DNA from: Steinernema hermaphroditum
Taxonomy: Eukaryota > Nematoda > Chromadorea > Rhabditida > Steinernematidae
Direction: 5' to 3'
NCBI GenBank assembly: GCA_030435675.1
Contig: CM059625.1
Coordinates: forward strand, 4,960,001 to 5,024,000
DNA: 64,000 nucleotides
Positions within the stretch are counted from its first letter, which is position 1. The number at the start of each line of letters is the position of its first letter. The translations under genes were made by a program, and so were the position numbers. The notes beneath the pieces are model-generated. The model did not search any database and was not told the DNA's origin. It saw only the letters and a list, made by a program, of their open reading frames with translations. Positions 13,166 through 25,937 of this stretch are shown here, one piece after another.

Positions 13166-15106
13166 ATGCGCTGCGTTTTTGGAATTTTGTTCCTGGCTGT
13201 CTTAATTCAGTCCAAATTACATGGTATGCTATAGTAGACGATAGCTTTTGATATTCGATTTCTAGGTTACCATCGAGTGAAGCGTGGTGTGGATGCGGAG
13301 ACAATCGAGTTGATTTGTGCGAGACGTCCCGATTTGCCCTACTGTCAAGCGTCCAATGACAGGAGACGATTCCCGGATGTCACAAGCATTGCTGGCAAAT
13401 CACCTATTGCTTTCGGGAAATCGACCGGAAATGACGCTAAGTTCGAGATTCCTGGTATTGGAACGTTGGGGCTCGGTCAGGTTAACACGGATATTGCGAA
13501 GTTTATCCCAGGTTCGTTATACTCTTGACATTCAAAGTGTGTAGGAGCTGGGAGATCGTAATACTCTTATGTTATTACTATAGCGACACTTTACTCATAT
13601 TAGAAACATGAGTTTGCACACTCTAATAGACGATTTAACTCGTTTGTAGATGGAGCTACTGGGACCGCCAACGGAGGTCGCTTTGACCTCGACGGACACA
13701 AATTGGAATATATGGACTCGGAGTCGGCGACAGGCTCAGTGAAAGGAAAACGCGGAAGACTCCACATAGCTGGAATTGGTACCTTCGATGTGTCCAAGCA
13801 AGCAGAGCGTGGAACTGGACTGTCTCAAATCTTTGAACAATGTAGCACGCGCCATCTTTAACATTTTATCAATGCCTGCTTTACAGTCATGCCTTTCCAA
13901 TCCTCTGACGATAATATCGGTCGACAATTTGAAGCTACTCCCGACCCTTTGTCGCAACAGAACTTCCCCGAGTTCCGCGGGAACTCGCCGATTGGGCCAA
14001 CAGCTTCTCCGCTTGTATATAACTTGATTCCGAGCCAGTCAACAAGTTTCCCCAGTTCGCAAGCGTCAACTTCGGCTCCGAAGCTCATTTCAACGCTGAA
14101 TGAGAAGGACAGCTCAAAGAAAGTGGTTCTGCACGGAGCGAAGACGTTATCAGAAGAGGAGGACTTCCCTCCGAAGAAGAAGAATTCCGACGAAGGATTC
14201 ATAGAGCAGGAGTCAAGCGTACCGTCCAGTGCTCGACCTTTGCCTCTCAATCCTGTTCAGGTAGGATGTAGCTATACATATATGTATCCTTAGTATTTGC
14301 TTTATTTTCAGGTCCAACGGAGCGTGTCACTTAGAGATCTTGGTCTGAGCAAAGAGGAGATTAGCAAAATTTGCGCGAAATTTACCGTCCAAGCCGCTAA
14401 GCACTGCTATGGGACACAAATCGAAAAGGAGTATATCGACAGATGCCGAGGATACATGGCCGACTGTGCAGATTACATATCCGACCGTAAGCCTCTTGGC
14501 GCAATTGCCAATGCGTTCAGCAGTTCCGTCGGTGTAACTTACTACAACTGGGGAGTTAACGGAATCCCGTATTATGCGATCAACGAAGAAGGTGGCATTT
14601 CCAATGGACACAACGGAAAGGCCGACTTCGGCTCGTGGGGAGGTGGCTATTCGGAGAATGTCGGTGTCCGTGATTTCTGGACGCAAACCGGCGAGTTCGG
14701 CGGTAACTGGTATGAAGGTACTTACGGTCACAAAACCGGATGGCGAGTACCCATCGCCCAGCAGTTCGGAGTGGAAGGCGGTCAAGGAAGTCAGGTGGGT
14801 GACGTCTTCCGCTATCTCGATGAATCAGTCTCGTGACAGGTTTACATTCCCGTGAAAGAAGGTGATCTTGGAAAACCGCTCGGATTTTCACGCGGCTTCT
14901 TCGTCGGACCGTATGTAGGGACGGCCGAAAAAGTCGGCGTCGACTGGCTCAACGGAGCTGTATCGCAAAGCCAAGGCATCTCGATGCCGATCGTTGGAGT
15001 AAACGCGAATGCCGGCTCCAGCATCGCTTTCCCTTCGCTTGGATCCATCATGAATAATATGGGACTGCAAATGACCCCAGACTCAATAGCGTCATTTTTC
15101 CAATAG
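13166..15106 (+). CDS. Secreted protein of unknown function, nematode type
   Basis: Not recognised. Six exons (13166-13223, 13266-13511, 13650-13841, 13887-14260, 14312-14794, 14840-15106) sum to 1620 nt, 539 aa. A signal peptide (MRCVFGILFLAVLIQSKLHG) is followed within ten residues by RVKR, a good furin site, and then by a short Cys pair (LICARRPDLPYCQ). The middle is Pro/Ser/Gln-rich and low in complexity. The C-terminal 240 residues look folded: four Cys in a helical stretch (ICAKF, KHCYG, DRCRG, DCADY), then a Gly/aromatic-rich region (FGSWGGGYSENVGV, GEFGGNWYEGTYG) and GFSRGFFVGPYVGT. The likely product is a processed extracellular or cuticle-associated protein. Codon use and intron size match the neighbours. 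It may share a polycistron with the flanking genes. Confidence 0.85.
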
Positions 15107-15371
15107 TCTTCATGTATACCATAAGCTATTTCCTATTTATTGTTGCATGTACAGATAAATTATTAATTTCATAAGTGTTTGCATGAAGACGGTGTCAGGC
15201 TACCTACCAAAAAAGCGATATCGCCGGGTGGCGGTGGTCAGCCACTAGCGAGCGCTCATCGAGCATCCTCCGATCATCTGCTCGCCGCTTTCACGATCAC
15301 ACATCTGACGATGCCGTCTCGGCAGTTCGTTTTAGTTCACTGCGCGTGTGCGTCTCTCCCTCGTCGCGCTG

Positions 15372-17824
15372 ATGAAGATCAACAACTTGTGCTCCACTGT
15401 CTCCAGACGCTTCTTCGCCTCTTCGGTAGTTCCGAAACGAGCGCCGTACGCCGTTCTCTCCAACAGAGATGTCACATTCTTTGAGAACACCGTTGGAAAG
15501 GGAAATGTCCGAACTGAGGAACTGGAGGATTACAATATTGACTGGATGAAGTGGTACAAAGGTATGTTCTTATTTATTTTTTTACATGGTGTTGTATTTG
15601 ACTGCACGCTGCGGTTTTGAGTTCTATGCGCGCGATTTTCTGAGCCCGCGCGCATTTCGCATTCTAGTAATTTATTTAATGCAATTTTCTGAATATTCTT
15701 GTATATTACAGGTCAATCGAAATGCGTCGTATCACCATCCAGCAGCGAGGAAGTGTCGGCTATACTGAAGCACTGCTACGACAACAAATTAGCCGTTGTT
15801 CCACAAAGTGGAAACACTGGAATGGTTGGTGGAAGCGTTGCCGTCTACGATGAAGTGGTTCTGAGCTTGAAGCGACTCAACAGACACTACGAATTCAACT
15901 CTGTCACGGGTAAATCGTTTACATTTCTTAGTTTCGCCATCTATGGTGTATTTTCAGGCATTCTTCAGTGCGATGCGGGCTTTATTCTCGAAGAGCTTGA
16001 TGAACGTCTACGAACGGAAGGTTTCATGATGCCGCTGGATCTAGGAGCGAAGGGTTCGTGCCTTGTCGGGGGCAATATTGCAACTTGTGCCGGCGGCATT
16101 CGTCTTCTTCGCTACGGCAACCTTCACGCCAATGTTCTGGGCTTGCGTGTGGTAAGTGCTCTTGTTTCAATAGGGTCATGTGCACAAGAACGACGGTTTG
16201 TGAACGCGAACGAACGATTAGAACCAATATCCAGACGCAGTCGGCCGGGCAGGATTCACCACTAATCGGGAAGACCGTTCGTTTACAAGTATGAATTGAT
16301 GACGATGATCTACTCGCGGTCATCCGTCCTTCGCGTGTGGTACTTTCTCTTCCATTCGCGCGTAGCGCACCGCCTTGATTTGGGGGACACGACGCGGAAA
16401 CCTTGACTGGTTTATCAATTTTTTGACGTTCAGGATGTTTCCATTGCCCGCAAAAGAAGACACCGCCACGAAAACGGGATGAGCAGCGGTTTCGCACTGA
16501 CGAAGAAAACACAGATTTAATGAGACACGCGCGATTCTGTCTATGTTCACTTCCGAATACAAAGGCCATAATTCCGTTTAACAGGCAAATAGTGCCAATT
16601 GACATTGGGTTGCATGCACCTAAACAAGGATAAAGACGAGCAATGACAAACATAAATATGCGTTGAAAACATTATCTAGTGTTAAGTGCATATACTTTGG
16701 CTGAACTTTGAATATCTTGTGCTTTAGATATCATTTATAATCTAATTCTGTTTAGGTTCTTCCCGATGAACAAGGATCTGTCGTTAATTTTGGATCCCAG
16801 CTACAAAAGGACAACACTGGACTCCACATGCATCACATGTTCATCGGTTCTGAGGGTCAGCTCGGTGTGATCACCCGCGCTTCGATTCTTTGCCCTCCAG
16901 CTCCAACTAGTGTTATTTCTGCCATGATCGGTAACAGATAATTTGATATAACATGCTAATTGTATTGTGTTGTAGGCGTACAAAGCTTCTCCGGCTGCTG
17001 CGCAATTCTTCGAGATGCCCGACGCTTCCTCGGAGAGATTTTATCGAGCTTTGAGGTGATGGATGCGGCGACCATGTACTGTTTGGAGGAGAACGAACAA
17101 CTTCACAACGTTTTGTCTTCAACTCCACGTTTTAATTTGTTGATTGAAACGTCAGGTATCGCTGCTATCATGTGACCTAACCTGTGACCTTGTTTTATTT
17201 AGGCTCGGACAAGGATCACGACGAGGAGAAGGTTCAACGATTTCTTGAATACGTAATGGAGAATGAAATGGCAGTTGATGGAGTTTTGGTATTGCATGTA
17301 TCATAATACCGTCTTGCTCATGGTCGTGCATTTAGGCGGCGAACAAGCAAGAGTCAGCGTTTATGTGGAAGCTGCGCGAAACTGCACCACTTGCAATCAC
17401 CAAGGATGGTTATGTGTACAAATTCGATGTATCGCTGCCGTTGGAACATTTCTATGAGCTGACTGAAGTCGTCAGAGAACGCTGTGGAAACAAGGTGCAT
17501 CGTGTGGTCACATATGGACACATGGGCGATGGAAACTCTCATCTGAACATTACTGCAAAGCAAGCTTCTGAGGAAGTCGATAAGTTGTAAGCTTGAAGTG
17601 TGTGCTACTATGTGTTTCATTCTTTACCTTGCAGGCTGTATCCTTTCATCTTCGATTGGGTCGTCGCTCATGGAGGCAGTATCTCTGCAGAGCACGGTGT
17701 GGGACAGATGAAAAGAGACTATGTATCGCTGGGAAAATCGAAGCGTATCGGCGAGCTTACTCGTGCTATGAAGCCTATCTTCGATCCTCGTGGAATCCTA
17801 TCCCCTTACAAGATGGTTGTTTGA
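15372..17824 (+). CDS. D2HGDH: D-2-hydroxyglutarate dehydrogenase, mitochondrial
   Basis: FAD flavoenzyme oxidising D-2-hydroxyglutarate to 2-oxoglutarate in mitochondria, passing electrons towards the ETF pool. Eight exons: 15372-15561, 15712-15909, 15958-16151, 16756-16930, 16976-17155, 17203-17288, 17336-17586, 17635-17824, total 1464 nt, 487 aa. The N-terminus ([18 protein letters not shown]) is a typical presequence. The FAD-binding PCMH domain shows [33 protein letters not shown] and the conserved [10 protein letters not shown]. The C-terminal FAD-oxidase domain shows the metal-binding [12 protein letters not shown] and the signature [12 protein letters not shown], ending [10 protein letters not shown] as in animal orthologues. 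Length is as expected. Intron 3 (16152-16755) is about 600 nt while the others are about 45-150 nt. Confidence 0.97.
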
Positions 17825-19320
17825 TGTGATAATATATTGCAGACATATATAAATGAACCGGGTGGTGGTATGTCTGTGTGCATGCGGACATTAATGGCGA
17901 CGTGAGGTCTAGCGCGATTCGAGGATCGTTTATTATTACAAATGGCCTCTTAATATGCAAAGAGTTGTCAATTTACGCGGTCGCGTCTTTCTCGATCGCG
18001 CGCTCGTCAGTCAATCTCGGTTTTTTTTGTGGATGCGATCCGAACAAGTTTGTGGATACAGATACGCCCGCCCTCATCCTGATCCCAGCAGGCTGCATCC
18101 GAACGTCTATAAAAGATCCACTGTCCTTACTAGCCGGACATTGACCCTCGTCCGATGGCTCGTCGAACAAATTATTGGCTCTCTTGTTTTCTTCCACTTC
18201 TTTCCGCTCACTATGCTTGTGGCGTGTATTTCAACCAAATGAGGCCCAATCACACGCTTATCGTACTTTCGGCTCCGTCGGTCTGGTTGGTCGTTACACT
18301 CCCTTTTCGCTTTTCATCGTCTCGTCCTTTCCGTTACGCATATCGCTTTAGAATATCCTTGGTTCCTCTCTGTAGAAGGCTTTCCGAAAAACGATAACTC
18401 TCTTTACGTACTTTTGTGCCGCTTGGAGTGATTCGCTTAGTCGCTTATTTACAGCGATTTATGAGTAAACTGAGTGTTTAGGGATGAAAACTTGAGGGAA
18501 GATTTCGACGCTTTGATTAACTTCCAGCTCGATTTTGCAAGGATAATTCATGGTTAGCGTCGCGTTTTCGGTGAAGCTATGAAAACATTGATTGTAGAAC
18601 ATGAAAACGTGGTTATCTTGGCTGATCGTCATACAATGCCCCTGCTGAATGGTCGGAGCCATGCGTCGAAGCAACGTATGCCGATGGATGCTTTGATTGA
18701 GACAAACATCTACGATGTGAAACTCCGCGACTTCTCACCTATTGGAGTTCGACAGTCTGTGAAGTTCTCCTACAGGTTAGTCATAGAATTTGAACTGCGA
18801 AAAAGAGTAGAGCCAAATCGACAAAGGAATCAAAGGACTTAGGCACTCAATATTAGATCGAAATGGACAGAATTGCTCATTACCTAAAGCTCAAATGGCA
18901 TTTTGGAAAGGACAACGAAAGCAAGCGTTCTCACGCGGTTAAGTGAAAGTTTCGGCCGCATAATTATCACTTATCATGTTGACATACGATCGTCGCTCGA
19001 GGCGATTGTCGCGCGCTCGGGGATGTCCTGTTTTGACACTGTGCTGACATTGTCTGACCTTGCGGGCACGGATGAGCGTCTTTACCTTCTTTTCGCCGAC
19101 CGCAGAGCCGGTTGTGCGCGCGCGAATCCCTCTCATCGGCGTCATCATCGGCGTCCAACAATCCGGCTGGCTCATCCGTCGTCGTCTTCCGACAAATTAA
19201 TGGTTCTTTTTGCTGGGAGCAATGCGGACGAGTGCACTTAAAAACAAACAATGCATTAAGGAAATGCACTTTTAACACATGATTCCTACGAACTACGGTA
19301 GCGGATAGTTGCTTACTACT
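17825..19320. other. Intergenic, no gene seen
   Basis: About 1.5 kb after D2HGDH and before the next plus-strand gene. Open frames on both strands are short and without splice support or familiar motifs. It presumably includes the promoter of the gene at 19345. Confidence 0.5.
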
Positions 19321-19344
19321 TACAGAACTATCTCGGTAGCCGAC

Positions 19345-20214
19345 ATGGCGGCAAAACAGATCGACGAGAGTATTCGACGCTTCCTGGATGACGTCGAAGT
19401 AAAAGTGGACAAGAAAGAAAACGAAATGGTCCTCTCTGGCGAGTATGTGGTGGACAATGGAGTGAACAAGGCCATAGTGGATCAGGTAGCTAAAAGACGC
19501 TTCCTCTAACACTCACTACATCCTACAGAAAGTGCTTGCGGCCAATCACGGACGGATTCCGGACTGGGCCGTAATGATCAAGCTGTTCAATGCCTTTAAG
19601 AAGGTATTGACACTGTTCCCAGGGTTATCCATGCGGGTTACTTCAGGTGGTCGTGGTAAACAACCCGATGAACGATACGGACCTTCGTTTGGACGATGTG
19701 ATGGGCTTTGTAGATGATCAGGTTGAGATGGCCATTGAGACCTGGACTAGAAAAGCATCTCTTTTAGATTGTCGTCATTCCGACATTGCCCAAGGAAGTG
19801 CGTGCCCAGCTGGACGCCGATCTGTACAAAAAGTTCAGAGATGAAGTCATGCTTGTCGACCTTCCGGTAACGGAACCGGATGAGGGAAACTGCGGACTGT
19901 ACACTGCCCTCTTGACTACCGACAAGTCTGCTTGTCTCTTATGCACTCATCATAACCAGTGCTTCTTCAGATACGTTTATCTCCCTGTCTTCGGCAACGA
20001 TCCTCTCAACTGGGAGCAGGGCCATTCGACGATGACCGACAAGATGGTAATTCACCTCGTGGAAGCAAATACCCGGAAGACCGTTGTGCCGGTCAACGTG
20101 CCTCGGTCGATCTGCCGCCGCGGCTATTCGCTCAGATCGCTGTCGTGGATCGTTCGTGGTACGATGGCCGAGAAACTGATAGGCGCCGCGCGAGACAACG
20201 CGCGATTCTCTTAG
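19345..20214 (+). CDS. Unrecognised 245-residue protein
   Basis: Not recognised. Four in-phase exons: 19345-19485, 19529-19603, 19647-19721, 19768-20214, totalling 738 nt. The first exon starts MAAKQIDESIRRFLDDVEVK, 20 nt after a TACTTACAG acceptor that looks like a trans-splice site. No signal peptide or membrane segment is visible. The N-terminal half is charged and helical; the second exon has HGRIPDWAVMIKLF, the third VVVVNNPMNDTDLRLDD, the fourth IVVIPTLPKEVRAQLDADLY. A Cys/His cluster (ACLLCTHHNQCFF) and YLPVFGNDPLNWEQGH follow. A GT...TTCAG pair inside the last exon (19867-19970) could be an intron, but splicing it would break the frame, so I read through. A poly(A) signal lies at 20404. 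Confidence 0.75.
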
Positions 20215-20585
20215 AAATATACATATGTATACATAACTTATTTCTTTGTTAGTTGTTCCCTAATTTATTTACATAACTTATTATTTATTTATTTATTGTT
20301 CCCAATCTAGTCTACCCAGAACAAGGTCGTACGTAGAGCTTTCCTGTTGGAGAGTGAGACTTCATATGTTAGATGTATGTAGTGCATCGGTCGCACAATT
20401 GTGAATAAAAGTTTATAACACGTTTTTGCCACCTAACACACCAGCAGTACAAATGGGTGCATGCTATGTACAACACCAGACGATGAGTAAGTATATGTGA
20501 ACAGTGAGAACCACTCATTCATGTAAGAGTCACTTTTTGGATGAGATTCTTTGGACTAGAGACGAGCAACGGAGCGTACTGTGCA
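20215..20585. other. Convergent 3' region
   Basis: Short AT-rich spacer between convergent genes with a (TTTA)n stretch at about 20281-20298 and the AATAAA of the plus-strand gene at 20404-20409. Confidence 0.6.
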
Positions 20586-21876
20586 TCATGTGAACAAGTA
20601 TTCCTGATTCAGAATTGACTGTTCCGCGGAGTTGTCGTCTCGAAGAGACGCATCCTTGAGGTACATGTCGAAGAGGGCGTTCTTGCTCGGCTTCAAATAG
20701 AACGTCGCCAGCAGTGAGAGTCCAAGCATTTCGCAGATAATAACGAAATTGCACATGACTAAAATGATTCTTGCATGAATTGTCGATTTTCGTGACTAAC
20801 ATTTGGCGGCGTCATGGGGCGATAGGACTGGTCCACAGTCGAAGACGTTGAATCGTACGAGAATGTTCTCAAAGATCATTGGTTGTTGGGCAGTGAAGAG
20901 GAGAAGGGCGAAGTCGACGAGGCGGAAGATTTTCATGAACTTGTATTCGGAAAGTTTCTCCTAAAGTACTCATTGATATTGACGTGGGATTTCGTTGTGA
21001 ATGCACACAATGAAGTCAAAGCCTTACCCCAGTGAGTCGAGCTAGTGTATGCATGCCGAAAATGGCCAACAACAGTGAAGCAACGGATCCGATATCGCTC
21101 AGCTGCAGCCACTGACGAGCGTCTGCCCGATATTCGGCCACGGCGATGACGTTGCTTGCCACGATGAAGGCACGAACTACTGGAGCCTGAAGAACCATCC
21201 ACTCCAGTCGACGCAAATTCGTCCTGATACATGCCGATATTACTATATCACACAACTAATACTCACTCGGTAGGATAGAATCTGGGCAAAAACCACATAA
21301 AGCAGCAGAATGGAGGACTCTGGATGTTAATCATCTTTCCGCTGTTTCTTAGGTACATGGCCAGATTTGAGCGACCTCCGGCTAAGTGTCTTATGAGCGA
21401 CACCAGCACGAAGAGGCACAGGAGGAAGTACAGTATTCCCAGCGATGTTACTATCGTTGCTGTTCGCGGCATGAACATTCCTACAAGACAACAGGACGCG
21501 GATACCTAAAATCAAGCATTGTGGAAACAATCTACATGAAGAGTGATGTTACCGGCAGTAGTGTAATCAAAAAATACATCTTGTTTTGTCTCTTCTCCTT
21601 TGTTATGTAATGCCAGGTAAAGAACCAATGGACGAAGGCTAACCCGATGATGGTGGCTGTGAAAGTGGAGCCAATAATGAGGTAGACCAACTGGCTTGTG
21701 CGGAGGTCTAAAAGTCAAATTCCTACTCGCCGACTATGAAGAGATATTTTACGTGAAAGGAACTCCGATGCAGGTGGCTGGTCTATGCCCGTAGTGCAGT
21801 TTGATGGAATCCATCCAGGCACGATTAGGCTTTTTATGAGCTGGAGTAGATACGCCAAAGTAAAACGAGACTCCAT
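20586..21876 (-). CDS. osta: Organic solute transporter alpha-like protein (OST-alpha/TMEM184 family)
   Basis: Multi-pass membrane protein of the solute_trans_a family. Vertebrate OST-alpha exports bile acids and steroid conjugates; C. elegans has osta-1 to osta-3, one with a role in cilia. Six exons: 21876-21753, 21707-21553, 21505-21267, 21223-21028, 20960-20801, 20758-20586, total 1047 nt, 348 aa. Features: about seven hydrophobic spans (for example VYLIIGSTFTATIIGLAFVH, TIVTSLGILYFLLCLFVLVS), a Cys-rich turn SASCCLVG, a second pair PPFCCFMW, and the family-like loop NLRRLEWMVLQAPVVRAF. The membrane span FVIICEMLGLSLLATFYLKP precedes a hydrophilic C-tail ending NQEYLFT. Assignment is by motif memory; the family call is good, substrate unknown. 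Confidence 0.78.
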
Positions 21877-24800
21877 GGCGAGAGGAGCTGAAAGAAAAGT
21901 AAATTTCAGTGATGGTAATTTGTGTCGCGTATAAACAGCAATTAGGAAACGAAGAAGTAGAAGAGGGAAGCGCGAAACAATTGAAAAGGATTCTAAGAAG
22001 CGTTCTTTATCACGAGAAGGGTTTCCTGTGGTGGATTAGTCTCCGTGTCCTTGCTAATTAATGTCTTTACAAATCAATTATTTTTAATACAATGAAGCCA
22101 TGGCAAGGCAAGCCATTGATCATGGCAAGGCAGTAAATATTTGAACTGCGTGAAATAACAGATGACATTACGAAACAGATCGCATCGCTTTTTCCCAATA
22201 AGTAGCGTCGAATGATACACAGCACGCGAACGTCATTTGTATGAGAAGCACGCGAACGACTCCTTGTTTTCGGGGGGAAATAATATGTCCCGTGTGGCAG
22301 CGAAATGGCGGTGTATGGTCGATGAGGAAGTATAAGAAAACGCATCAAAAAGAGCATATCGGAATGAATCAGCGCTAACTCAAACCCGTCTACGATTGAA
22401 GAGATATTCTCTGAGTGTTTGTTTAAAAGTCAGTCGAAGAATCTACATAATAATGTTTCGAATGACCAAAACAGAGAAGTATAACGGCCAGAGAAGAGGA
22501 GGGGAGACGAAAATTGAGTGGCAGTAGCCGGAATTGTTAGGTTTGGGGCTTGTCAGATACAAAATTAACAAGTTATGTGTTTTGACTTTCACGTAATAAC
22601 CATTTAGTAACAGAAGTACAAATAGGCTGTAGAAATGTCTGAAGATAACGATGAGGATAACGCCGGTTTATTCAAAGCGGTTTCACAGAAATATTTTCCA
22701 TTGAAGGCGTCGGTTCCTAATAGAAAACATAGCCTATCAACGCAATGAAACGCGGAATAGCTCTCGCAGCTCTGCCAAAAGGGATGGTCTTTATTCGATC
22801 TCTACTTTGAGTATACATTCACAGAAAAAAACCCCGCGTCGTGCCGTCTGCCCGATGAAAATTAAGTTACTGACTAACGCGACGAATTTAGTTCACCACT
22901 TAAATGCTGAACAAATAAAGCGACGGACCGGGGCAATTGGGGAGCTTGCAGCGCAACTTGCGCAGGTGAAATCACCACTTGGAAACTCAAATTGACAAAA
23001 AGAATACTTGGAAACCACACGCCACCTGCACAAGTAAGCTCGCCATAGTAACACATGGGAACCCTCACCGCGCCGCTTGTGCGTCGTGCGTGCCTCGAAG
23101 AGAGATTTGCCCTCTAAACCCGACAAATTCATTCCCAGGAGACAAAGTGCAGCGAAATGGGGAAACGAAAGGAAATCAGTGCGCGCAAGAACAGGAGGAG
23201 AGGTGCAAATTGGAAGAACGATGCAAAAACGCGGACGATCGCATTTCAAAGCGCCTCAATCGCGCGACGTAATTCGATCCTCGCAATTTGCCAATAAGCA
23301 TAAAACAAACAGGAAATGCCAAAAGAGGAGATGTCGAGTATGGTGTGCGCTTTATGTGACCACACTGAAAACAAGATACCCATCGATCGAGTAAGGCGCT
23401 AGACACCGAACTTCTTTCTTGAAGTGGGTGCTCTGCATTGCGGTTGAAGGAGGCGAACGGTGGGCGTCCGTGTAACGGTGATCTGCTAGATGGATCAAAA
23501 GTGCGAAGACATAAAAAGTAGGCAAATAGGTAACAATCGCAACAGATAAAACAAATCGATTTGTGTCTTCTCAGGGCAGTCGGAAAGCAAGTGCGCGACC
23601 GCCGTCCGTTCGATGGCCGGCCGACTGCAAAGGGCTATTTTTTGGTGGTCGGCCCGTCTCTTCCGCGGTGGACGTTTAGGGGTCAGTCGTGTGTCTTCGG
23701 GTAAGACGATCGATGTGCATACTATGGCCATAGCACGCAGCTAGTGAATTTCATAAATCAACCATTGCAAAGCTGGTTTTTGACCACAACTGAGGGACAC
23801 CCATGTGCTGATCAATCGGCGTTCTGGACAGTATCGATATCGACAGTGTATTCTTACAATGCTCGTATAGATAACGAATTCAAACTACAGAGTTTCGTAC
23901 AAAAGGGGTGACTTTTCGGGAACAAAGTCTGAAGTAGGTTTGCACTAGAACTTGCTCTATCACTCTCAGACAGGGATAGACCACTCGGTCCCTTCTGAAA
24001 ATGGCAGTGAACACACCACATGTGATAACGTGATTTCCAAGAAAAGGTCAAGTAATCACAGTTTTGTAGAATCAGTAAGTATGATAAGAGGACCAACGAA
24101 AGCGTTTGGCGGCAACGTTATCATATTAATGAAAAAGTGGACAAGAAGGGAAGCTATTCAGTGTCATGAAGGCACCTTATTGTCAACGAAACATACAAAG
24201 ACGCCTACATATGTTCACACAAAAGTGTGTGTTGTAAAGCGAGCAAATTGAAAACGCTCGTTTTAAATCGGCGAACTTGCTTTCATAGACGTTTTTTCGA
24301 TGTGCGGTCGGTGGCGTTCAACAGCTGCCGAAACGAATTCTAATAGTCAATGCACAAACCATAAAATAAGCAAATGACACTTAGCAGGCAACACCCTTTC
24401 AGTGAAATTTATAGTAAACAAAATAAGAAAAATGCGTCACCCATTGGAATACAGGATAGCACGCAACACTCAGCCACATAGGATTGCACGTAGGCTATAG
24501 ATTGTATAGTATACGACTTTTGCGTCATATACATGGTAAGCACGATGGCGCACTTATTCAATGGTAGCCCATGAAAGGAAGCACTACGAAACACGTTACA
24601 AATCTACAAGGAAGAATCAATTTGCCGTACAATTTCAGATTGTATTCACTACATTATTGAGATACTCTCTGCTAAGAAATATCCGTAGGACTTGCTATAA
24701 ACTTCTGAGTGAATGAGCAGTAGGGAGTTAAATATTCTTTAAAGCCAATTGTAAAACACTTCACACAAATATCGGAATGTAGAGTGGTAAACCATGGACG

Positions 24801-25900
24801 AATTATTGACATTCTGACAGCTCATTGCAAGATGCCATTTGCATGAGCAAGCGGAGATAAGATTGATAGCAAAGAAGACGTAAAAAGTCGCCACTGAAAG
24901 AGAGGAATCGGGAAGGGTGTAGTTCTGCGGGCAAGTTTAAGAGAATGAGGTAAAAAGGTTGCCTCAGCAGCGGTGAGGACAAGTCGCGCGGCCTTCGAAT
25001 GCAAACAAAAGACGAGGAAAAGAACCGGCTTCAAAGCTGTGTCGACATGCCAGATCCACAAGCGACGGCACGGCCCTCGAAAACGCAAGTGACGACCGAC
25101 CACGACGGCAAACTGCCAGGCTGGCGTGACCGAATCGTATGAGAAAAAGAAGAAAGGCGAATTTGTTTTTTCCTGAGTCAGTCTGAATGGCGGACGCAAG
25201 AAGAACAGTCGACGCGTGGAAGCCGTGACGTAATGAGATTGCTTTAGGGAATAAGAGCAGCGTATAACTCATGAATATGCAGGGCGCGTCAGCAAATAAC
25301 TGTGAATCAGGGCGATAAAAAGCTAGAATTTAGTTTCACGCCATCGCAATCGAATAGAACTGACATGGCTCGACGTTGTTCATCGCGCACTCGGATTAGT
25401 GCTGAATTTTTGTACGTGTCACAAGGTGGGGGGGGGGGTCACAAATCAAGTCACAATGATGATTCATCGACAGGTATTCATAGTATATATGTACGTAAAA
25501 ATTGTGTCACGAAACTGTCACGATGCTTTAAATTCTCTAGCCACATACAAACGATACCGACATACATTTCATCATGCGGTTTGTTATATTGATGGGATAG
25601 CTTCAACTCGGACGTTGTGCCCTGTGCCGCAGAAAGAAGAAACTGCGGTGATTCTTCGTTGTTATATTGCATGGCGAATGCCATTTATTCAAAAGTAAAG
25701 TACACTAAAAGGTGAACATGTCATATTGTTCGGATAGTATAAGTGCTAAAAGATTAATCTTATAAACCCGGCTGCGCGCGACTTCGCGCCCTCCAGGTAC
25801 TAAAAGCCAATTAGGAGCTCATGCAAAGGGCTGAATTTGTCCAAAAAACTGCAAAGCTAAAAAGTACGCTAAAAACGGCACAAAAACTGTAAAGAAACGC
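21877..25900. other. Gene-poor intergenic region
   Basis: About 4 kb without a gene I can support. Two weakly coding-like pieces occur at 22635-22748 (acidic 37-codon frame, MSEDNDEDNAGLFKA) and 22890-22968 (flanked by TTTAG and GTGAAA). An 11-G run lies at 25428-25438. Otherwise nothing recognisable. Confidence 0.4.
25428..25438. repeat. 11-G homopolymer
   Basis: Uninterrupted run of G in gene-poor sequence. It may be a quadruplex-forming or length-variable site. Confidence 0.9.
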
Positions 25901-25937
25901 AAAGCCTTGCGTCCCCAGAGATATGGTGGAAGTATGG

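Noticed and set aside
16024..16653. 209-codon antisense open frame over D2HGDH exon 3 and intron 3
   Set aside because: It overlaps a strongly conserved exon in antisense, has no recognisable motif and no splice or start context. Chance opening is more likely.
19867..19970. Possible intron in the last exon of the 245-aa gene
   Set aside because: Removing it shifts the frame and replaces a good open frame with an unlikely sequence, so it was read through.
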